DNA from: Erythroxylum novogranatense | Lineage: Eukaryota > Streptophyta > Magnoliopsida > Malpighiales > Erythroxylaceae | Direction of reading: 5' to 3' | Assembly: GCA_029891385.1 (NCBI GenBank) | Contig: CM057224.1 | Span: 35,779,005-35,843,004, forward strand | Length of the DNA: 64,000 nt | Part shown: positions 44,057-57,300 of the stretch, in pieces | How the letters are laid out: each line of letters starts with the position of its first letter | Numbering within the stretch: the first letter of the stretch is position 1 | Made by a program: the position numbers and the translations under genes | The notes under the pieces: model-generated | What the model saw: only the letters and a program-made list of their open reading frames with translations | What the model was told of the DNA's origin: nothing | Database searches by the model: none

Positions 44057-47000
44057 TGTTGGACCCCGAACCGTGAGTGACAATTTGATTTAGTAATATG
44101 AATGATCAAATGGATGAGTTGATTGAAATGAAGTTATATAGCAAGAATTAGAAAGAAAAAATGTGAAAATTTGAAGGATTTAGAAAGTTTGACTTTTTGG
44201 AGAGAGAATATTTGACTTTGAGAGTTGACTTATGATTTAGGCAAAATTTGATAAAATGGTCTTCTGGAAACTTGTAGGTTATGTTAAGAGATTTTTGTGG
44301 ACATAAAGTTTGTAATTTTTCGATATCGGGAGTGAAAGTTATGATCACCAAAGTTTATGTTTGATCGGGTTTGACTTTTATTATGGTTGAAACTTTGACT
44401 GAGAAATTAACCTAGTTAGAGATTAATTGAGCTTTGATGTTCTTCATGAAAATTGAAGGATTTGTTTTGATCTTTATTTCGATATAAAGTATGCAATTTT
44501 CGATCTCGAATATTAAGTTATGATTTTTACAAGTTTGTATAGAGGATAGTATCTTTGACCGGAAAATGGACTCCGTAGGAGTTGAATTGAGTTTTATGTT
44601 CTTCTTGGAAGATTTAGAGCTTCTCAAGTTTTCTATAGAGACTAAGTTTGTCAAAATCGGAGTTCGGAGTAAAAGTTATGAATTTGGAAGTTTCGATTTT
44701 AAGTGAAAAAAAAAAAAAGAAGAGAAAGTTTTAGCGCCTCGCTGGCTAACGACGGCTCGCCTAGCGAGGCGGGCGCTCAGATCTTGCTCGCTAGAGCGAC
44801 GCCTCCTAGCGAGGCGGGGCGGCCAATCGCCTCAGCGAGGCAAGGCTCGCCTCATGAAGCTGTCGCGCTCGCTAGGCGACGCCTCGCTAGCGAAGCGCGC
44901 CTCGCCTCATGAGTTGGGCGTCCGTCACGCCATCCGACGCCGTTTGTTTCTTAAATTTCTTGATTTCTTTGTTTTCAATCCGACCTTTGCTCACTATTTT
45001 GCCTATATCTTTTCCGTCCGACATCCGATTGAGTTGATTCTTTTTGCGTTGGATTCCTAAGACAATGAATTTCATTTTATAAGAAATTTGTGAACTTTTG
45101 AGATTAAATTAATGGTGATTAATTTAATCAAAGTGAGTCGTGAAATTTTCCGAGCATGATTCAGTGTTTTGTGAAATTCGGGATCTGTAGAGATCCGATT
45201 GAAGCGATTCTTGAGGCGAAATAAAGATAAGACAAGGGGCTACAAATCATATGAAGACATGAAATGTCAATTTTGCCCTTAGGACTTTTAATTTTTGAAT
45301 TTAAGTTCGGATTGGGGTGTAATTTTTGGATTGGGAACACCTGTGAGTAATTTGAGTATAACTTTTGATCTGGGAATCGAAATGAGACGATTCTTGTTTT
45401 GAATTAAACTAGAGACATAAGGATACAATTGTTATGAAGACATTGAGTTTCAATTCTGGGATTAAGAATGTGAACTTTTGGACGGAAATAATCGTACATG
45501 GAAATGTGTTAGAATATGGATATTCCCGAACTGTTTTGAGCATAACTTTTGATGTAGTGCTCGGAATTGAGCGCGGTCAGTGGAGTTGGATTCGTATGAG
45601 TGAGAGGAACATTTCTCGAGAAGGAATTTTTGACAAATTCCTTCAAATCGATAGTGCGAATCAGACCCGCAAGTGAACATGACTTAAAGTAACATGACAA
45701 GGACATTTTGGTCTTTTGATCAAATTTAATGACATGGCACATTAAGTGATGAGTTGTCGTATAAGAAGGATCTGGAAAATGAAAGAATAAAATTAAAAGA
45801 GTAGAAGTCGTGGAGGAAAGAAGGAAGAAGAGAAAATAAGAAGAAAATGAGAAGAGAGAAAAGATGAGAGAGTTTCAGATGGGAGAAAAGATTGGAGAAG
45901 AAGAAAATTTCCGATTTTCTTTGATATTCTAAGGATTTTCATTGTTTCTAAGAGGAAAGGGAAGAAGAACATGAAAACTTGCTTGGAGCTCTCATGGCGA
46001 ATCTTAGAGAGAGAAGGTAAGAGAGAAAAATTATTATGTTTGAATTTTGATAAGTTTATTGATTGATTTAGTTTAATATGGTTATGAATTGAAGTTTCCT
46101 ATGATAAATTGAAGAGATTAGGCTATGATTATGCTTAATTTTGGATTAGGATGAAATTTGAGTTTATGTCAAATTTTGAAATTGGGGTTTTGAAAAATTG
46201 ATGCTTTAGATGGCTAGAATTAGTGATGAATTTGAGATATCCTAAGTTAATTTTGATGTTTATGCTTTAGGTGAAGTTTAATTTGAAAAATTATGAATTG
46301 GGGTTTAGGCCAAATTAGAGATTTGGGGTTTTCCCAATTTTGTGAATTAAAGGTGTAGAATCATCAAAATAGCATGAATTGATGAAATATGGAATTAATT
46401 TTGAAGAAATTATGTTTTATGAGATTGAATTGAGTGTCTTGGTTTAGGCCAATTTTGAAAATTGGGGATTTTCAAAAGTGGAAATTGAAATAGCTTGAAT
46501 GTAAATGGAATTGGTGAATTCCTAAGTTGATTGTGAAAATTAAGTATTTTCTGATGTAAAATTTGGATGATTATGGTTTAGGTTTTGGTAATTTGGAAGA
46601 GAGAAAAGCAAGGATCAATTGGAGCTTGAAATCAAGTTTCCGGCAATAATTCGAGGTGGGTAGCCTATTTATATTTTGATTTATAGGCAATATCTGAATT
46701 TTCAAAATGAAAAAAGCAAAAGTTTGGATTTTGATAAATTATTGTTTGTAAATGTTTGAAAATACGAATTGATTAAAAGTTTGAAATTTTGATTTCGAAG
46801 GTTTTCAAAAATTATTAAAAGTCGATTTGATAAATTGATAGAAATTTCGAAAATGCATTTGTTGTGTATGCATTATTCAATTCTGAAATTATTGTTTGAT
46901 TGAATGATTTGATTGTTGAATTTAGTGAGCGATAGATTGAATAAATTGAGTTGTATGCATTTTGTGAAAAATTTGAAGAAAAGTAAGATTTTGGAAAGTG

Positions 47001-48542
47001 CCTTGAGCAATTTGAATTTCCGTTTCGATATGTGTTATGTGGGTTTGGTAGGTCCTTTGGTGAGTCATTGTGTCTCTATGTGTATAGCCTTCTCCAGGCT
47101 ACCCGCTAGTGCACGGAGCTCGATTTGGACTCCTTCACGGCTACCTTTGGACCGCAATGCGGAAAGTGTAATACGTTTCATTCCTCACGATCGCAGGACC
47201 GCTTATGCGGACCGCGCAAGACGCTCTATTGGACCTAGCTGCACCATTCGATATGTTATGTGTTTTGATTTGTTTACGTGTGTTTGCATTCATGTTTATG
47301 AGACATTCAAGAATTTTGAAAATTGAGAGAATGAGTTATAAAAGTTTGAAAAATATTAAGAAGGGTTTGAGAAAAGTATTTGAAAGTTGAAAAGTTTGAA
47401 AATTAGCCCTTTTGGCAAAAGATTATGAAAATGTTTTCACTTATTTGTCATTTTATAAATGTGTTATCCACGAGCTTTCGAGCTCACCCCCCTTTCATCC
47501 CCATCTCCAGGTTTCGAGCAGGAGATAGGATGAAAGAATGTGAAGACGTTTGATCCGATGTCTGCATCGTTTGTATTTTTGAGTGAATTGAGATTTGAAA
47601 TGTTTGTAAATGGCTTAAAAAGCCATTAAGGATTTGTAAGGAATTAACTTATGATGCCTATGAAAATATTAAAATTGTACAAGAAATTGTGTTATAGAAG
47701 GGATTTGAGTATAACATATTTCGATTTCTGGAATTGTATTATTCATGAATGGTTAATTAGAGTGAAATTGTCATTTTTAAATGATGAGAATTGGATATTG
47801 ATTATAAATATGATGATCGTGATTTGGACATAGAAAATGAGATTGATGTGTTGATAGGTTGAGAATTATGGAAGTATTAGATTTAGGTTTGCGTTTTGCT
47901 GGTGTTCGGATTCCGGACGGGAGAGTCCGATGATTTTGAGCTGTGTTTGGGATTATAGAAGTGTTTTGAACCTCGCGGGTTTGGGTTAGGATTAAAGGCG
48001 ATCGTTATCTTTAGAAATTTCGATAAAATCTGGGTTAAAAATGTAATTTGAGATTGGTATGGATTTATATAAGATTGGGTATGACTGTATGGATTTAAGA
48101 TGATTGGTATATGATTGAGTAACGAGAAAAGAAATGAGAATAAGAAAAGAAAAAAAAATTCATAACGGATTTTGGAACGTCTTAGGATTCCCAACGCGAT
48201 TATGTTCATTCGATAAGTTTTCTTTGATCATTGTTTCCGGATGTCGGATGTGTCTGCTTTGATTTCGTTTCGCTTTGCAATCTGTTCGTTTGATTCGATT
48301 AGTATTTGCTTCGCTTAGCGACTTTTCGATTTGTTTCGATTCGCCACTCGATTCGTTTCGCTATTTTAAACTTCGCATTCGCTTTATACCTTTGTTTCCG
48401 CTTCGGTTGTTTCGTTTCTTCCGTTCTTTCGCTTTTCCGGTTGGGATCTGGTTCCCGTATCGGGTCCCAACATTTATGGTATCAAAGCATAGAGTGAAAG
48501 TGTTAAGTTTAAGTAGTTGGATTTCGAAAGCGGGATCCAACG
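44057..48542 (+). mobile_element. array LTR 2 (4486 bp)
   Basis: Starts TGTTGGACCCCG like LTR 1 but ends GGGATCCAACG (terminal A changed to G), a mark shared with LTR 3. GC tract at 44732-44942. Otherwise the same module order as LTR 1. Confidence 0.95.
44732..44942. repeat. GC-rich palindromic tract, LTR 2
   Basis: Same units as at 39611, but with several insertions and losses of a few bases, mostly beside CG dinucleotides. Confidence 0.85.
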
Positions 48543-49180
48543 TTTATGGTATCAGAGCCCAGTAATATGATCTTACTTGGGCATATTAGTATGAATAAGG
48601 AATTGATACGAGTTTGTAAAGATAAAAGTGAATTTGTGAGAGTGTGCTAGGTGGTCATTTGATTTTGATGAAAGAAATATGATGGTCTTTAGGAATTTGA
48701 AATTGATGTGCATGACTATTTGACGAATTCAAATGATTGGTTTGATTTTAGTGTTAAGAATATGTTTGATTTTCGGAATGTGTTGAGGAAATTAAGATTA
48801 GAACTTCTTGAGAAATTGTGATGAATTGATATAGATGAAAGAATGATGACATAATGATGATTAAACCATATTAGGGTTCCTTAAGAAATGGACCATTAAT
48901 TTGTGCCCATATATGAAGAAATAATGAGTTATAGATATAGTGTTTTGATATGATATGAGTGATATATGATTTAAGGAAGTGAAAATTTTGAAGAGATTGA
49001 GAATATGTATGAAAAGTAAAAAGTGATGAAAAAGAAATTGATTATGAGTTGTGGAAAGAAATTAGTAAGAAAGTGCTTGATGATTTTTTTTATTTAGAAA
49101 GAAATTTATGTAAGAATGAGTTACTTGGAGTTACGTAAATATGAATTTCGAGGACGAAATTCTTTTAAGAGGGGGAGAAA
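48543..49180 (+). mobile_element. array internal region 2 (638 bp)
   Basis: Primer site and polypurine tract as in internal region 1. It shares GTATGAAAAGTAAAAAG (near 49009) with internal region 3, where region 1 has GTATGAAGAG. Confidence 0.93.
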
Positions 49181-52100
49181 TGTTAGACCCCGAACCGTGA
49201 GTGACAATTTGATTTAGTAATATGAATGATCAAATGGATGAGTTGATTGAAATGAAGTTATATAGCAAGAATTAGAAAGAAAAAATGTGAAAATTTGAAG
49301 GATTTAGAAAGTTTGACTTTTGAGAGAGAATATTTGACTTTGAGAGTTGACTTATGATTTAGGCAAAATTTGATAAAATGGTCTTCTGGAAACTTGTAGG
49401 TTATGTTAAGAGATTTTGTGGAAATAAAGTTTGTAATTTTTCGATATCGGAGTGAAAGTTATGATCGATCAAAGTTTATGTTTGATCGGGTTTGACTTTT
49501 ATTATGGTTGAAACTTTGACTGAGAAATTAACCTAGTTAGAGATTAATTGAGCTTTGATGTTCTTCATGAAAATTGAAGGATTTGTTTTGATCTTTATTT
49601 CGATATAAAGTATGCAATTTTTCGATCTCGGAATATTAAGTTATGATTTTTACAAGTTTGTATAGAGGATAGTATCTTTGACCGGAAAATGGACTCCCGT
49701 AGGAGTTGAATTGAGTTTTATGTTCTTCTTGGAAGATTTAGAGCTTCTCTCAAGTTTTCTATAGAGACTAAGTTTGTCAAAATCGGAGTTCGGGAGTAAA
49801 AGTTATGAATTTCGGAAGTTTCTGATTTTTAAGTGAAAAAAAAAAAAAAAGAAAGAAGAGAAAAGTTTTAGCGCCCTCGCTAGGCGACGGCTCGCTCTAG
49901 CGAGGCGGGCGCCAGATCTTGCCTCATTGAGGCGACGCCGCCTCATAGCGAGGCGGGCGCCTTCGCCGCTTCAGAGGCAAGGCTCGCCTCTCATGAAGTG
50001 CGCCTCGCTAGGCGACGCCTCGCCTAGCGAGCGGGCGCCTCGCCTCGCGAGTTAGGCCGTCCGTCGCCATCCGACGCCGCTTGTTTCTTAAATTTCTTGA
50101 TTTCTTTGTTTTCAATCCGACCTTTGCTCACTATTTTGCCTATATCTTTTCCGTCCGACATCCGATTGAGTTGATTCTTTTGCGTTGGATTCCTAAGACA
50201 ATGAATTTCATTTTATAAGAAATTTGTGAACTTTTGAGATTAAATTAATGGTGATTAATTTAATCAAAGTGAGTCGGAAATTTTCCGAGCATGATTCAGT
50301 GTTTTGTGAAATTCGGGATCTGTAGAGATCCGATTGAAGCGATTCTTGAGGCGAAATAAAGATAAGACAAGGGCTACAAATCATATGAAGACATGAAATG
50401 TCAATTTTGCCCTTAGGACTTTTAATTTTGAATTTAAGTTCGGATTGGGGTGTAATTTTTGGATTGGGAACACCTGTGAGTAATTTGAGTATAACTTTTG
50501 ATCTGGGAATCGAAATGAGACAATTCTTGTTTTGAATTAAACTAGAGACATAAGGATACAATTGTTATGAAGACATTGAGTTTCAATTCTGGGATTAAGA
50601 ATGTGAACTTTGGACGGAAATAATCGTACATGGAAATGTGTTAGAATATGGATATTCCCGAACTGCTTTTGCATAACTTTTGATGTAGTGCTCGGAATTG
50701 AGCGCGGTCAGTGGCGTTGGATTCGTATGAGTGAGAGGAACATTGCTCGAGAAGGAAGTTTTGACAAATTCCTTCAAATCGATAGTCGAATCAGACCATA
50801 AGTGAACATGACTTAAAGTAACATGACAAGGACATTTTGGTCTTTTGATCAAATTTAATGACATGGCACATTAAGTGATGAGTTGTCGATAAGAAGGATC
50901 TGGAAAATGAAAGAATAAAATTAAAAGAGTAGAAGTCGTGGAGGAAAGAAGGAAGAAGAGAAAATAAGAAGAAAATGAGAAGAGAGAAAAGATGAGAGAG
51001 TTTCAGATGGGAGAAAAGATTGGAGAAGAAGAAAATTTCCGATTTTCTTTGATATTCTAAGGATTTTCATTGTTTCTAAGAGGAAAGGGAAGAAGAACAT
51101 GAAAACTTGCTTGGAGCTCTCATGGCGAATCTTAGAGAGAAGGTAAGAGAGAAAATTATTATGTTTGAATTTTGATAAGTTTATTGATTGATTTAGTTTA
51201 ATATGGTTATGAATTGAAGTTTCCTATGATAAATTGAAGAGATTAGGCTATGATTATGCTTAATTTTGGATTAGGATGAAATTTGAGTTTATGTCAAATT
51301 TTGAAATTGGGGTTTTATGAAATTGATGCTTTAGATGGCTAGAATTAGTGATGAATTTGAGATATCCTAAGTTAATTTTGATGTTTATGCTTTAGGTGAA
51401 GTTTAATTTGAAAAATTATGAATTGGGGGTTTAGGCCAAATTAGAGATTTGGGGGTTTTCCCAAATTTTGTGAATTAAAGGTGTAGAATCATCAAAATAG
51501 CATGAATTGATGAAATATGGAATTAATTTTGAAGAAATTATGTTTTATGAGATTGAATTGAGTGTCTTGGTTTAGGCCAATTTTGAAAATTGGGGATTTT
51601 CAAAATTGGAAATTGAAATAACTTGAATGTAAATGGAATTGGTGAATTCCTAAGTTGATTGTGAAAATTAAGTATTTTCGATGTGAAATTTGGATGATTA
51701 TGGTTTAGGTTTTGGTAATTTGGAAGAGAGAAAAAGCAAGGATCAATTGGAGCTTGAAATCAAGTTTCCGCAATAATTCGAGGTGGGTAGCCTATTTATA
51801 TTTTGATTTATAGGCAATATACTAATTTTCAAAATGAAAAAAGCAAAAGTTTGGATTTTGATAAATTATTGTTTGTAAATGTTTGAAAATACTGAATTGA
51901 TTAAAAGTTTGAAATTTTGATTTCGAAGGTTTTACAAAAATTATTAAAAGTCGATTTGATAAATTGATAGAAATTTCGAAAATGCATTTGTTGTGTATGC
52001 ATTATTCAATTCTGAAATTATTGTTTGATTGAATGATTTGATTGTTGAATTTAGTGAGCGATAGATTGAATAAATTGAGTTGTATGCATTTTGTGAAAAT

Positions 52101-53667
52101 TTGAAGAAAAGTAAGATTTTGGAAAGTGCCTTGAACAATTTGAATTTTCGTTTTCGATATGTGTTATGTGGGTTTGGTAGGTCCTTTGGTGAGTCGTTTG
52201 TCTCTATGTGTATAGCCTTCTCCGTGCTACCCGCTAGTGTCACGGAGCTCTGATTTCGGACTCCTTCACGGCTACACTGGACCGCAATGCGGGAAAGTGT
52301 AGTACGTTCTCGTTTCACGATCGCAGGACCGCTATGCGGGACTGTGCAGTACGTTCTATTGGACCTAGCCAGACCATTCTGATATGTTATGTGTTTTGAT
52401 TTGTTTCTGTGTGTTTGCATTCATGTTTATGAGACATTCAAGAATTTTGAAAATTGAGAGAATGAGTTATAAAAAGTTTGAAAAATATTAAGAAGGGTTT
52501 GAGAAAAGTATTTGAAAGTTGAAAAGTTTGAAAATTAGCCCTTTTGGCAAAAAGATTATGAAAATGTTTTCAACTTATTTGTCATTTTATAAATGTGTTA
52601 TCCACGAGCTTCGAGCTCACCCCTTTCATCCCCATCTCCGTGTTTGAAAGCGGAGATAGGATGAAAGAATGTGAAGACGTTTGATCCGATGTCTGCATCG
52701 TTTGTATTTTTGAGTGAATTGAGATTTGAAATGTTTGTAAATGGCTTAAAAAGCCATTAAGGATTTGTAAGGAATTAACTTATGATGCCTATGAAAATAT
52801 TAAAATTGTACAAGAAATTGTGTTATAGAAGGGATTTGAGTATAACATATTTCGATATCTGGAATTGTATTATTCATGAATGGTTAATTAGAGTGAAATT
52901 GTCATTTTTTAAATGATGAGAATTGGATATTGATTATAAATATGATGATCGTGATTTGGACATAGAAAATGAGATTGATGTGTTGATAGGTTGAGAATTA
53001 TGGAAGTATTAGATTTAGGTTTGCGTTTTGCTGGTGTTCGGATTCGGACGGAGAGTCCGATGATTTTGAGTTGTGTTTGGGATTATAGAAGTGTTTTGAA
53101 CCTTGCGGGTTTGGGTTAGGATTAAAGCGATCGTTATCTTTGCCAAATTTCGATAAAATCTGGGTTAAAATGTAATTTGAGATTGGTATGGATTTATATA
53201 AGATTGGGTATGACCGTATGGATTTAAGATGATTGGTATATGATTGAGTAACGAGAAAGAAATGAGAATAAGAAAAGAAAAAAATTCATAACGGATTTTG
53301 GAGCGTCTTAGGATTCCCAACGCGATTATGTTCATTCGATAAGTTTTCTTTGATCATTGTTTCCGATGTCGGATGTATGCCTTTGATTTCGTTTAACTTT
53401 GCAATCTGCTCGCTTGATTCGATTAGTATTTGCTTCGCTTCATGACTTTTCGATTTGTTTCGATTAAACTTACTCGATTCGTTTCGCTATTTTCGCTTCC
53501 GCATTCGCTTTACTTCTGCTTTGTTTCCGCTTCGGTTGTTTCGTTTCTTCCGTTCTTTCGCTTTTCCGGTTGGGATCTGGTTCCCGTATCGGGTCCCAAC
53601 ATTTATGGTATCAAAGCATAGAGTGAAAGTGTTAAGTTTAAGTAGTTGGATTTGGCGGGATCCAACG
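49181..53667 (+). mobile_element. array LTR 3 (4487 bp)
   Basis: Starts TGTTAGACCCCG (as LTR 4) and ends GGGATCCAACG (as LTR 2). GC tract at 49869-50086. Near the end GGTATCGAGCCCG replaces GGTATCAGAGCCC just inside internal region 3. Confidence 0.95.
49869..50086. repeat. GC-rich palindromic tract, LTR 3
   Basis: Units as at 39611. Includes TCGCTAGGCGACGCC followed by the inverted form CGCCTAGCGA. Confidence 0.85.
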
Positions 53668-54304
53668 TTTATGGTATCGAGCCCGATAATATGATCTTAC
53701 TTGGGCATATTAGTATGAATAAGGAATTGATCTGAGTTTGTAAAGATAAAAGTGAATTTGTGAGAGTGTGCTAGGTGGTCATTTGATTTTGATGAAAGAA
53801 ATATGATGGTCTTTAGGAATTTGAAATTGATGTGCATGACTATTTGACGAATTCAAATGATTGGTTTGATTTTAGTGTTAAGAATATGTTTGATTTTCGG
53901 AATGTGTTGAGGAAATTAAGATTAGAACTTCTTGAGAAATTGTGATGAATTGATATAGATGAAAGAATGATGACATAATGATGATTAAACCATATTAGGG
54001 TTCCTTAAGAAATGGACCATTAATTTGTGCCCATATATGAAGAAATAATGAGTTATAGATATAGTGTTTTGATATGATATGAGTGATATATGATTTAAGG
54101 AAGTGAAAATTTTGAAGAGATTGAGAATATGTATGAAAAGTAAAAAGTGATGAAAAAGAAATTGATTATGAGTTGTGGAAAGAAATTAGTAAGAAAGTGC
54201 TTGATGATTTTTTTTATTTAGAAAGAAATTTATGTAAGAATGAGTTACTTGGAGTTACGTAAATATGAATTTCGAGGACGAAATTCTTTTAAGAGGGGGA
54301 GAAA
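53668..54304 (+). mobile_element. array internal region 3 (637 bp)
   Basis: Same layout as regions 1 and 2; the primer site has lost a base (GGTATCGAGCCC). No coding potential. By eye the three internal regions differ at only a handful of positions. Confidence 0.93.
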
Positions 54305-57300
54305 TGTTAGACCCCGAACCGTGAGTGACAATTTGATTTAGTAATATGAATGATCAAATGGATGAGTTGATTGAAATGAAGTTATATAGCAAGAATTAGA
54401 AAGAAAAAATGTGAAAATTTGAAGGATTTAGAAAGTTTGACTTTTTGGAGAGAGAATATTTGACTTTGAGAGTTGACTTATGATTTAGGCAAAATTTGAT
54501 AAAATGGTCTTCTGGAAACTTGTAGGTTATGTTAAGAGATTTTTGTGGAAATAAAGTTTGTAATTTTTCGATATCGGGAGTGAAAGTTATGATCAGTCAA
54601 AGTTTATGTTTGATCGGGTTTGACTTTTATTATGGTTGAAACTTTGACTGAGAAATTAACCTAGTTAGAGATTAATTGAGCTTTGATGTTCTTCATGAAA
54701 ATTGAAGGATTTGTTTTGATCTTTATTTCGATATAAAGTATGCAATTTTTCGATCTCGGAATATTAAGTTATGATTTTTACAAGTTTGTATAGAGGATAG
54801 TATCTTTGACCGGAAAATGGACTCCCGTAGGAGTTGAATTGAGTTTTATGTTCTTCTTGGAAGATTTAGAGCTTCTCTCAAGTTTTCTATAGAGACTAAG
54901 TTTGTCAAAATCGGAGTTCGGGAGTAAAAGTTATGAATTTCGGAAGTTTCTGATTTTTAAGTGAAAAAAAAAAAAAGAAGAGAAAGTTTTAAGCGCCTCA
55001 GCTGAAGCGACACTCGCCTAGCGAGGCGGGCGCTATATCGCCTCGCTAGGCGACGCCTCGCCTAGCGAGGCGGGCGGCCACGCCCTCATGAGGCAAGGCT
55101 CGCCCTCATGAGTGTCGCGCCTCGCTAGGCGACGCCGCCCTAGCGAGCGGGCGCCTCGCCCTCGCGAGTTGGGCGTCCGTACGCCATCCGACGCCGTTTT
55201 GTTTCTTAAATTTCTTGATTTCTTTGTTTTCAATCCGACCTTTGCTCACTATTTTGCCTATATCTTTCCGTCCGACATCCGATTGAGTTGATTCTTTTTG
55301 CGTTGGATTCCTAAGACAATGAATTTCATTTATAAGAAATTTGTGAACTTTTGAGATTAAATTAATGGTGATTAATTTAATCAAAGTGAGTCGGGAAATT
55401 TTCCGAGCATGATTCAGTGTTTTGTGAAATTCGGGATCTGTAGAGATCCGATTGAAGCGATTCTTGAGGCGAAACAAAGATAAGACAAGGGGCTACAAAT
55501 CATATGAAGACATGAAATGTCAATTTTGCCCTTAGGACTTTTAATTTTTGAATTTAAGTTCGGATTGGGGTGTAATTTTTGGATTGGGAACACCTGTGAG
55601 TAATTTGAGTATAACTTTTGATCTGGGAATCGAAATGAGACGATTCTTGTTTTGAATTAAACTAGAGACATAAGGATACAATTGTTATGAAGACATTGAG
55701 TTTCAATTCTGGGATTAAGAATGTGAACTTTTGGACGGAAATAATCGTACATGGAAATGTGTTAGAATATGGATATTCCCGAACTGTTTTGCGCATAACT
55801 TTTGATGTAGTGCTCGGAATTGAGCGCGGTCAGTGGCGTTGGATTCGTATGAGTGAGAGGAACATTGCTCGAGAAGGAAGTTTTGACAAATTCCTTCAAA
55901 TCGATAGTGCGAATCAGACCCGCAAGTGAACATGACTTAAAGTAACATGACAAGGACATTTTGGTCTTTTGATCAAATTTAATGACATGGCACATTAAGT
56001 GATGAGTTGTCGTATAAGAAGGATCTGGAAAATGAAAGAATAAAATTAAAAGAGTAGAAGTCGTGGAGGAAAGAAGGAAGAAGAGAAAATAAGAAGAAAA
56101 TGAGAAGAGAGAAAGATGAGAGAGTTTCAGTATGGGAGAAAAGATTGGAGAAGAAGAAAATTTCCGATTTTCTTTGATATTCTAAGGGATTTTCATTGTT
56201 TCTAAGAGGAAAGGGGAAGAAGAACATGAAAACTTGCTTGGAGCTCTCATGGCCGAATCTTAGAGAGAGAAGGTAAGAGAGAGAAAATTTTATGTTTGAA
56301 TTTTGATAAGTTTATTGATTGATTTAGTTTAATATGGTTATGAATTGAAGTTTCCTATGATAAATTGAAGAGATTAGGCTATGATTATGCTTAATTTTGA
56401 ATTAGGATGAAATTTGAGTTTATGTCAAATTTTGAAATTGGGGTTTTAATGAAATTGATGCTTTAGATGGCTAGAATTAGTGATGAATTTGAGATATCCT
56501 AAGTTAATTTTGATGTTTATGCTTTAGGTGAAGTTTAATTTGAAAAATTATGAATTGGGGGTTTAGGCCAAATTAGAGATTTGGGGGTTTTCCCAAATTT
56601 TGTGAATTAAAGGTGTAGAATCATCAAAATAGCATGAATTGATGAAATATGGAATTAATTTTGAAGAAATTATGTTTTATGAGATTGAATTCGAGTGTCT
56701 TGGTTTAGGCCAATTTTGAAAATTGGGGATTTTCAAAATTGGAAATTGAAATAGCTTGAATGTAAATGGAATTGGTGAATTCCTAAGTTGATTGTGAAAA
56801 TTAAGTATTTTCTGATGTGAAATTTGGATGATTATGGTTTAGGTTTTGGTAATTTGGAAGAGAGAAAAGCAAGGATCAATTGGAGCTTGAAATCAAGTTT
56901 CCTAATAATTAGAGGTGGGTAGCCTATTTATATTTTGATTTATAGGCAATATCTGAATTTTCAAAAATGAAAGAAAGCAAAAGTTTGGATTTTGATAAAT
57001 TATTGTTTGTAAATGTTTGAAAATACGAATTGATTAAAAGTTTGAAATTTTGATTTAGAAGGTTTTCGAAAAATTATTAAAAGTCGATTTGATAAATTGA
57101 TAGAAATTTCGAAAATGCATTTGTTGTGTATGCATTATTCAATTGCTGAAATTATTGTTTGATTGAATGATTTGATTGTTGAATTTAGTGAGCGATAGAT
57201 TGAATAAATTGAGTTGTATGCATTTTGTGAAAATTTGAAGAAAAGTAAGATTTTGGAAAGTGCCTTGAGCAATTTGAATTTCCGTTTTCGATATGTGTTA

